Of a stretch of 64,000 nucleotides of DNA, positions 58,712-64,000 are shown in pieces (the first letter of the stretch is position 1; each line of letters opens with the position of its first letter). The position numbers were made by a program, and so were the translations under genes. The notes beneath the pieces are model-generated. The model was not told where the DNA came from and ran no database searches. It was given only the letters and a program-made list of their open reading frames with translations. Source of the stretch: Fibrobacter sp. UWB4 (GTDB lineage Bacteria > Fibrobacterota > Fibrobacteria > Fibrobacterales > Fibrobacteraceae); contig NZ_MWQI01000006.1 of assembly GCF_002210345.1 (NCBI RefSeq), forward strand, positions 62,001 through 126,000. Reading direction: 5' to 3'.

Positions 58712-59538
58712 ACTGCTTCGTCTTCTACCTTGCCGAAAGACCATCGTTTTATCAATATCTAGAAGGGCAGAACCTTGCGGTGAATACGATGGATTCGTAT
58801 TGCTGGACGGCGGATTTTTTCAAGTCGCATTTCGGGCGGTTTGGTCGCAAATCGCTGGCTGATTACAAGAGTTTTCTTCTGGAAAATTTCAAGCCCAAGA
58901 CCGTTAATTTGCGGATTCAAGGTATCAATAAATATCTGGATTACGCAGGCAAATCGAAACTCCGAGTCAAGAATGTCAAGGTGCAGCAAAAGAGTTTTCT
59001 TGAAAATGTCATCAGGAATGCCGATTACAGATTCTTGAAGACGAGTCTATTGCAAGATGGCCAAACCAAGTGGTATTTTGTGGTGTGGTTTCTTTCGGCG
59101 ACGGGCGCCCGCGTGGGCGAACTGGTGAAACTCAAAGTGGAACATGTGGAGTGCGGATATTTTGACATTTACGGAAAAGGCGGAAAGCTGCGACGGCTCT
59201 ACATTCCTGAAACTTTGCAAAAAGAAACTTTGCGTTGGTTGGAAAGTGAAGGTCGTTCCAGCGGATACCTGTTCTTGAATCGTTTTGGCAAGCAGATTAC
59301 CCCGCGGGGGATTGCCTCGCAACTGAAAACGTTCGCAAAGAAATATGGCCTAGATGAAGCCGTCATTTATCCACATTCGTTTCGCCACCGGTTTGCTAAG
59401 AACTTTCTGGAAAAGCGAAACGACATCGCTTTGCTTGCTGACCTTATGGGGCACGAACATATCGAAACGACTCGTATTTATTTGCGCCAGACAGCAAGCG
59501 AACAGCGTGAAGTCGTAAATAAGGTTGTGACGTGGTAA
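58708..59538 (+). CDS. Tyrosine recombinase / integrase
   Basis: A 276-residue XerC/D-like site-specific recombinase. The N-terminal SAM-like core-binding domain (about 10-95: NTMDSYCWTADFF, PKTVNLRIQGINKYL) precedes the catalytic domain: Arg in ATGARVGELVKL, Lys in YGKGGKLRRL, HSFRHRFAKN (HxxR), GHEHIETTRIYLR with the His and the nucleophile Tyr. All catalytic residues are present and the length is full. It is translationally coupled to the ORF6N gene. Candidates for its sites include the terminal inverted repeats of the 233-bp elements nearby, but this is only a guess. Confidence 0.9.
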   Translation: MNCFVFYLAERPSFYQYLEGQNLAVNTMDSYCWTADFFKSHFGRFGRKSLADYKSFLLENFKPKTVNLRIQGINKYLDYAGKSKLRVKNVKVQQKSFLENVIRNADYRFLKTSLLQDGQTKWYFVVWFLSATGARVGELVKLKVEHVECGYFDIYGKGGKLRRLYIPETLQKETLRWLESEGRSSGYLFLNRFGKQITPRGIASQLKTFAKKYGLDEAVIYPHSFRHRFAKNFLEKRNDIALLADLMGHEHIETTRIYLRQTASEQREVVNKVVTW

Positions 59539-59552
59539 ATTTATATAAACTA

Positions 59553-59578
59553 AAAAGTCCGCTTTTAGGCGAACTTTT
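59553..59578 (+). terminator. Terminator of the recombinase gene
   Basis: AAAAGTCCGC (59553-59562), TTTTAG, GCGAACTTTT (59569-59578) with one weak pair. Confidence 0.65.
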
Positions 59579-59685
59579 GTACAAAGTAAAGCTGTGCGGG
59601 GCGTTTGTCTGAGGTGCGTTTAACGGCAGGTCTTCGTCTAAGATTTTTCCTAATCCCTAAAACCTAATTCCTGACGCCTACTAAA

Positions 59686-60879
59686 CTAGAATGCCTGGTA
59701 AATCTTGAAGATCGCGAGAATCTTTCCGATGATTGCAGGAATGCCCGGGCACAAGAAGCAGAGGATGACGCGCGTGACGCGGTTCTTCCACCAGCGCTTG
59801 ACTTGCCATATGTCGTCGGTCAGCGTTTCCATTTCGGATACTCGTGGCGGTCTGACGTAGACTTGCGTGAGTGCCGTGAAAAATCCGACTCCGATAAGCG
59901 GTGTGAGTCCTGTAAACGGAGCCATGACCAGCGCTACCAGAATGGTCAACGGGTGACCGCCTGCGATGATTGCTCCGAGCATGGCGCCACCGCCGGTGAG
60001 CATGGCCCATTGTAAACTCAGCTGTCCTGCTTTTTCGATTCCTGCGACGTAGCCCACAAAGGCGATGCTTGCGATGATTAAAAATGTTAAAGTCCAGCCT
60101 AAAATTTTCCAGAGCGAGGTGCCCTTCGGGATGACGGAAATGGATTCTTCGCTTGGAAGTTCCTTGTCTTCCTCGATGATGCTTGCAATGCCGCGCATGT
60201 GGCCTGCGCCGATAACGGCGACGACCTTGTCTCCTGGAGCGTTCTTGATCTTGCTTGCGAGGAACTGGTCACGTTCGTCTATGAGCACCTGCTTCACTTC
60301 TGGAAACGTCTGGCCGAACTCCTGCATCATGGAATTGAGCGCGTCCTTTTCCTTGATTTTCTGGAGTTCTTCTTCGCTAATTTCGGTCTTGTCGAAAATG
60401 CTTGCGAATAGCCCGCCCAGGAGACTGAACTTGCGGTACCATGGAGTGCAGGCCCAGGTTCGCTTGAGCGTAATCTTGATGTCGCGGTCGGCCAGTACGA
60501 TGGGTATGTTCTTTGCGCTTGCGACGTCAACGGCTTCCTTGAGTTCTGAGCCTGGCTTGACGCCGGTCTGTGCGCCCATGCGTTTCTGGTATGAGCCGAG
60601 CACCAGGTTTGCGATGAGGGTGGCCAGCTGCTTTTTGCGGATCACGTCTCTCAAGTCTGTGTTCTTCCAGCGGTTCGGGTCCTGGATAGACTTGAGGCGG
60701 CCTTCGTCAAGTTCTACACATACGGTGTCCGGGTTTTCGGTTTCGATGGTTTCGTGGACAAGGTCCTTTGAAACTTGCGAAATATGGGCCGTCCCGACGA
60801 GGACTATTTCCCTGTCGTCCTTGGTGCGGATTCGGTAGATGTCGGACTTTTCTTCAGACTGAGAATAAACTTCGTTCAT
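59686..60879 (-). CDS. TraB/PrgY-family membrane protein
   Basis: A 397-residue protein of the TraB family (pheromone-shutdown PrgY relatives). The N-terminal half is a TIKI/GumN-like domain: VLVGTAHISQVSKDLV with the metal-binding His, VCVELDEGRLKSI, and VVAVIGAGHMRGIASII with the second GxxH. The C-terminal half has four or more membrane spans (LGWTLTFLIIASIAFVGYVAG, GGGAMLGAIIAGGHPLTILVALVMAPF, ILCFLCPGIPAIIGKILAIF). Start at 60879 (MNEVYSQSEEK); the longer frame reaches into the upstream gene's promoter. The family is proposed to be metal proteases or peptide scavengers; substrate unknown. Confidence 0.85.
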   Translation of the reverse strand: MNEVYSQSEEKSDIYRIRTKDDREIVLVGTAHISQVSKDLVHETIETENPDTVCVELDEGRLKSIQDPNRWKNTDLRDVIRKKQLATLIANLVLGSYQKRMGAQTGVKPGSELKEAVDVASAKNIPIVLADRDIKITLKRTWACTPWYRKFSLLGGLFASIFDKTEISEEELQKIKEKDALNSMMQEFGQTFPEVKQVLIDERDQFLASKIKNAPGDKVVAVIGAGHMRGIASIIEEDKELPSEESISVIPKGTSLWKILGWTLTFLIIASIAFVGYVAGIEKAGQLSLQWAMLTGGGAMLGAIIAGGHPLTILVALVMAPFTGLTPLIGVGFFTALTQVYVRPPRVSEMETLTDDIWQVKRWWKNRVTRVILCFLCPGIPAIIGKILAIFKIYQAF

Positions 60880-61028
60880 AAGGTAGTGGTAATGTAGAAA
60901 AAGAAAGGAACATTTTGAGGAAAAAGGCAAGTTTGGGTACATTTTATAGAAAAATGGAACAATTGTGTGGATGTTTGTAATATTTATGTTTATATTTTGG
61001 TAGGATTTTTTTTTCGGAGGAGTACCCC

Positions 61029-61625
61029 ATGAAAAAATTGTTGGTTATTTTATCTGCAATTAGCTTGTTCCTTATGGGCTGCGCAGGCACCCCGAAGGAC
61101 GAAGGCGAGGCATTGGATAATGCCCTCGTTTCTTTCACATCCAGTGTCCAGAGTTCCCGTTGGCAGGAAGCTCTTAGCTATGTGACTCCGGACGAAGCTC
61201 GTCAGATTGGTACATCGGACGGCTATGAATTCTTGCCGGAATACCAGACGGCAGCAAGCCGCTTGCCGCTCTCTACGCTCCGCAAGGCCGGACTTGGCGT
61301 CGATAGCGATGGTCGCCTCGTCGGCATCAAGGCTGTCATGGACGAAACGAATGAACGCTACAAGGTTTCTGAAGAACAGGCTAAGGTCGGAACGAACCTG
61401 AAGCAGATGGAAGATGACCGCATCAAGCGCCGTCTCGAAGAAGGCCAGAAGATTCTCCAGGAAGAAGAAGCTACGGCTCATCAGGAACAGCAGGTCGAAG
61501 TGCTCACGAACCGCCTCACGGACGACGAAAAGCGCAAGTACGGCAGCACGGGTGAACTCCTTGCTCCGGAATCCACTCGCGAAGATGGCACTGCTGAAGA
61601 ATCCTACAACGGTGACTACAAGTAA
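61029..61625 (+). CDS. Hypothetical lipoprotein with charged coiled coil
   Basis: A 198-residue lipoprotein, MKKLLVILSAISLFLMGC (Cys18), with a strong CGGAGGAG ribosome site. Residues about 30-95 form a compact domain (QSSRWQEALSYVTPDEARQIG) like a small alpha/beta ligand-free domain; about 105-165 form a long charged helix (EEQAKVGTNLKQMEDDRIKRRLEEGQKIL) probably coiled coil. The biased codon use suggests good expression. Function unknown. Confidence 0.75.
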   Translation: MKKLLVILSAISLFLMGCAGTPKDEGEALDNALVSFTSSVQSSRWQEALSYVTPDEARQIGTSDGYEFLPEYQTAASRLPLSTLRKAGLGVDSDGRLVGIKAVMDETNERYKVSEEQAKVGTNLKQMEDDRIKRRLEEGQKILQEEEATAHQEQQVEVLTNRLTDDEKRKYGSTGELLAPESTREDGTAEESYNGDYK

Positions 61626-61660
61626 TCGGCTCGTTTCCTGCAAAAACTTTTTGTAGATTT

Positions 61661-61690
61661 TCCCTCGACAGTTAGTCGGGGGATTTTTTT
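61661..61690 (+). terminator. Terminator after the 61029 lipoprotein gene
   Basis: TCCCTCGAC (61661-61669), AGTTA, GTCGGGGGA (61675-61683) with one G-U pair, followed by seven T. Confidence 0.85.
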
Positions 61691-61702
61691 TAGGAGTGTC
61701 CT

Positions 61703-62158
61703 ATGAATCGAATTGTTGCGTCATTTGCTATGCTTGTAACGCTTGCTCTGATGGCTTGCGGTTCGGACTGGAGCGTCGGTCCTAGCGATGGCGGAGCCTC
61801 TTTCAACAGGCGCTTCCACTATTACTACGAAGTGGACTGCCGTTACGATGCCTTTGACCAGCCTTACGACTGCTCGGACACCTATTCCATGTCGCCGTCC
61901 ATGAGTGTTGACCTGCGGATTACCCACGATGGCTATGCCACATTTTGCGTCAATGATGATTGTTCCTACTATAACCCGCGCGAATACGATGTCGGTTACA
62001 ATCATGGGACGCGCTATTATGATTTTGTGGGGTATGATACTCGTTGGGTTGTCTATGCCGATGGCTCCGAAGTCATTTTCGTAGATTCTCGCAATATCGA
62101 CGCCTACGCCTACTATTATTACTACGATAACCCGGACTATTACGATTATTACTATTGA
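61703..62158 (+). CDS. Tyrosine/aspartate-rich hypothetical lipoprotein
   Basis: A 151-residue lipoprotein: MNRIVASFAMLVTLALMAC (Cys19), then an aromatic domain with two Cys pairs (VDCRYDAFDQPYDCSD and FCVNDDC). The end is a run of Tyr and Asp (AYAYYYYYDNPDYYDYYY). TTAGGAG lies before the ATG, just behind the terminator of the gene upstream. No family recognised; the Tyr/Asp tail may bind cations or polysaccharide or be part of an extended surface coat. Confidence 0.7.
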   Translation: MNRIVASFAMLVTLALMACGSDWSVGPSDGGASFNRRFHYYYEVDCRYDAFDQPYDCSDTYSMSPSMSVDLRITHDGYATFCVNDDCSYYNPREYDVGYNHGTRYYDFVGYDTRWVVYADGSEVIFVDSRNIDAYAYYYYYDNPDYYDYYY

Positions 62159-62175
62159 TTTATTGGCGCAATTTT

Positions 62176-62206
62176 CTATATTGGCGCCCTTTCTGGGCGC
62201 ATATAG
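62176..62206. other. Extended hairpin after the Tyr-rich lipoprotein gene
   Basis: CTATA ... GCGCCC (62184-62189), TTTCT, GCGCCC complement GGGCGC (62195-62200) ... TATAG. It lacks a T-run, so it is an inverted repeat rather than a clear terminator. Confidence 0.5.
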
Positions 62207-62240
62207 CACGGCTCGGTCATGCCAATTCGTGCAAGCACGA

Positions 62241-62269
62241 TTGACGCGACTCTCGCCTTAAGCTATATT
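62241..62269 (+). promoter_or_regulatory. Sigma70-like promoter of cmk with very short leader
   Basis: TTGACG (62241-62246), a 17-bp spacer and TATATT (62264-62269). The cmk ATG is at 62281, so the start site (about 62276) would leave only a few leader bases. Confidence 0.6.
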
Positions 62270-62280
62270 TGCTCCCACTC

Positions 62281-62949
62281 ATGAGTAATTCGGAAAATTT
62301 TGTTATCGCCCTTGATGGGGGCTCTGGCACAGGCAAGAGTACCACTGCAAAGATTATTGCAAAGAAATTGGGCATTACCTACCTCGACACAGGTGCGATG
62401 TACCGCGCCGTGACGCTTGCCGCCCTCGATGCTGGACTTGCCGCCGAAGAAGGTTCGGCCATGGACGAATTGCTCTCTAACCTCACGCTCGGGTTCGACT
62501 CCGAAAACCATATCCTCATTAACGGTGTCTGCCGCGAATCTGAAATCCGTGGCATGCGCGTATCGAGCAACGTGAGCATCTACTGCGCCCTCCCGTCGGT
62601 CCGCGCCGCAATGACCAAGCAGCAGCGCGAAATCGGCAAGAAGCAGAGCTGCATTCTGGATGGCCGCGATATCGGAACGGTCGTTTTCCCCGATGCGAAG
62701 TACAAGTTTTTCATGGTCACAGACGTGAAGGTCCGCGCCGAACGCCGCTACAAGGAACTCCTTGAAAAAGGCGAAAAAGTTACCCTCGAAGAAGTCCTCA
62801 ACAATCTGGTCGAACGCGACCGCCTGGACTCATCTCGTGCGACCGCCCCGTTAAAGAAGGCGGACGATGCTATTGAAATTGACACTACACACATCTCAAT
62901 CGAACAACAGGTTCAAAAGATTCTCGACTACGTAGGTGTAGTGGCGTAG
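62281..62949 (+). CDS. cmk: Cytidylate kinase
   Basis: A 222-residue (d)CMP kinase. P-loop GGSGTGKSTTAK (about 13-24), the CMP-binding DTGAMYRAVT, the insert with VSSNVSIYCALPSVRAAM, QREIGKKQSCILDGRDIGTVVFPDA (family signature with DGRDIGTV) and the lid Arg residues (RAERRYKEL). The start is the ATG at 62281; a TTG four codons upstream overlaps the -10 box. No Shine-Dalgarno is visible. It is followed directly by rpsA, the usual cmk-rpsA order. Confidence 0.95.
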   Translation: MSNSENFVIALDGGSGTGKSTTAKIIAKKLGITYLDTGAMYRAVTLAALDAGLAAEEGSAMDELLSNLTLGFDSENHILINGVCRESEIRGMRVSSNVSIYCALPSVRAAMTKQQREIGKKQSCILDGRDIGTVVFPDAKYKFFMVTDVKVRAERRYKELLEKGEKVTLEEVLNNLVERDRLDSSRATAPLKKADDAIEIDTTHISIEQQVQKILDYVGVVA

Positions 62950-62985
62950 CCTGAATCCTTTGTTACCACAACCCAATTAACTAAT

Positions 62986-64000
62986 ATGTCTCAAAATCTC
63001 AAATTCGGAACTCAAGAAGATCTCGAAGAAATTCTCGCCGCCCAGGGTGAATGCTCCCCGGACTTCCGCAAGGCCAACGCTGACGTCTATGCCGGCATGG
63101 GCTGCCTCGAACAGGGCAAGCTCGTCACGGGCAAGATCAGCCAGGTGAACGACCAGGAAGTTCTCGTCGACGTGAACTACAAGTCCGAAGGCGTTATTGA
63201 TCGCGCCGAATTCAAGGATACTGATTCTCTCGAACTCGGTTCCGAAATCGAAGTGTTCGTCGAAAAGCTCGAAGACGAAGACGGTCGCCTCATCCTCTCC
63301 AAGCAGAAGGCTGACTTCGTTCGCGTGTGGGATCGCATCCACGCTGCATTCGAAAACAACGAAGTCGTACGTGGCACTCTCACGAAGCGCATCAAGGGCG
63401 GCGTTGTCGTCGACCTCTTTGGTATCGATGCCTTCCTCCCGGGCTCTCAGATCGACCTCCGTCAGATTCCGGACATCAACGCTCTTATCGGCCAGGAATT
63501 CGACCTCAAGGTTATCAAGGTCAACAAGGCTCGTCGCAACATCGTCGTTTCTCGCCGTGTTGTTCTCGAAGAAGAACGCAACAAGCAGCGTGGCGACGTT
63601 CTCGAAACTCTCGAGAAGAACCAGGTCCGCAAGGGTATCGTCAAGAACATCACCGACTTCGGTGCATTCATCGACCTTGGCGGCGTAGATGGCCTCCTCC
63701 ACATCACCGACATGAGCTACAAGCGCATCAACCACCCGTCCGAAATGCTCCAGCTCGGTCAGGAAGTCGAAGTCATGGTCCTCGACTTCAACGACAAGAA
63801 GGAACGCATCTCTCTCGGCATGAAGCAGCTTAAGCCGCATCCGTGGAAGGATATCGCCGAACGTTATCCGGAAGGCGCTATCGTTAAGGGTAAGGTTGTT
63901 TCCATCACTGATTACGGTGCATTCGTCGAACTCGACAGCGGTGTTGAAGGTCTCATCCACGTTTCTGAAATGTCCTGGACCCAGCACGTCAAGCACCCGT
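62986..64000 (+). CDS. rpsA: 30S ribosomal protein S1 (partial, N-terminal part)
   Basis: The frame from ATG 62986 (MSQNLKFGTQEDLEEI) runs off the window end after about 338 residues. Four S1 RNA-binding repeats can be read in part: GKLVTGKISQVNDQEVLVDVNYKSEGVI (about 40), NNEVVRGTLTKRIKGGVVVDLFG (about 125), VRKGIVKNITDFGAFIDLGGVDGLLHITDMS (about 213) and GAIVKGKVVSITDYGAFVELDSGVEGLIH (about 300). S1 delivers mRNA to the ribosome. No Shine-Dalgarno precedes the ATG (leader CCCAATTAACTAAT), as is common for rpsA. Codon use is strongly biased, as in a highly expressed gene. Confidence 0.95.
   Translation, partial: MSQNLKFGTQEDLEEILAAQGECSPDFRKANADVYAGMGCLEQGKLVTGKISQVNDQEVLVDVNYKSEGVIDRAEFKDTDSLELGSEIEVFVEKLEDEDGRLILSKQKADFVRVWDRIHAAFENNEVVRGTLTKRIKGGVVVDLFGIDAFLPGSQIDLRQIPDINALIGQEFDLKVIKVNKARRNIVVSRRVVLEEERNKQRGDVLETLEKNQVRKGIVKNITDFGAFIDLGGVDGLLHITDMSYKRINHPSEMLQLGQEVEVMVLDFNDKKERISLGMKQLKPHPWKDIAERYPEGAIVKGKVVSITDYGAFVELDSGVEGLIHVSEMSWTQHVKHP

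Noticed and set aside
62977-63996. 339-codon minus-strand open frame at the window end
   Set aside because: It is antisense to rpsA, which shows clear S1 repeats on the plus strand.
1-64000. tRNA, rRNA, CRISPR arrays and known riboswitches
   Set aside because: Looked for cloverleaf-like ends, regular direct repeats with spacers and common riboswitch cores in the gaps; none was convincing by eye, though small RNAs could be missed.

Overview
The window is very probably chromosomal DNA of a Fibrobacter species or close relative. It carries FISUMP (Fibrobacter succinogenes major paralogous) domain proteins, polyserine linkers in secreted proteins, two tandem GH10 xylanases with a C-terminal sorting-type domain, a Cthe_2159-type carbohydrate-binding lipoprotein and many lipoproteins with a strict lipobox. 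Core genes (uvrB, ruvA, pheS, cysS, cmk, rpsA, two phosphoglycerate mutases) anchor it to the chromosome. No rRNA, tRNA, CRISPR array or recognisable insertion-sequence transposase was seen.

Layout. 1-3424: a partial secreted protein and a Ski2-like helicase (minus strand). 3498-13429: a surface-polysaccharide region, with rfbA, then a secreted M6 protease and two paralogous lipoproteins, then rfbB-rfbC, a low-molecular-weight tyrosine phosphatase, a Wza-like export lipoprotein and manC. 13607-14629: a lone pheS. 14722-31607: the most striking part, two divergent copies of a two-gene module, each a PilW-like prepilin followed by a giant (2226 or 2404 aa) PilX/GspK-like prepilin, about 17 kb in all. 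31678-37860: gpmI, gpmA, a lipoprotein and uvrB. 37971-43459: a small protein, a GIY-YIG nuclease gene bracketed by inverted repeats, an acyltransferase, an MBL hydrolase, an MFS transporter and cysS. 43670-52455: the carbohydrate-binding lipoprotein, a Crp/Fnr regulator, thioredoxin, the two xylanases, a membrane-anchored flavodoxin-like protein and a FISUMP protein.

52600-59538 looks plastic. Two identical 233-bp elements with 13-bp perfect terminal inverted repeats bracket two lipoproteins, a truncated PLD-type gene fused tail-to-tail to a ruvB that lacks its last third, and ruvA. Directly after the second copy lies an ORF6N-protein/tyrosine-recombinase pair. 59686-64000 returns to ordinary genes: a TraB-family protein, two lipoproteins, cmk and the start of rpsA.

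Several short repeat families are scattered between genes: degenerate heptamer strings (GTAGACAGTAGGAAG, CCATTGACTATTGAC, AGACGAAAGACGA types), covarying GTCAT...ATCTCC hairpins and CTCGGCTCGG strings. Heptamer strings also occur in frame inside uvrB. Good sigma70-like promoters (TTGnnn, 16-17 bp, TAnnnT) precede rfbA, rfbB, the second lipoprotein, the plus-strand pilW and cmk. The common theme of the accessory genes is the cell surface and attack on plant polysaccharide: exopolysaccharide synthesis and export, pilus-like giant adhesin candidates, carbohydrate-binding proteins and xylanases.
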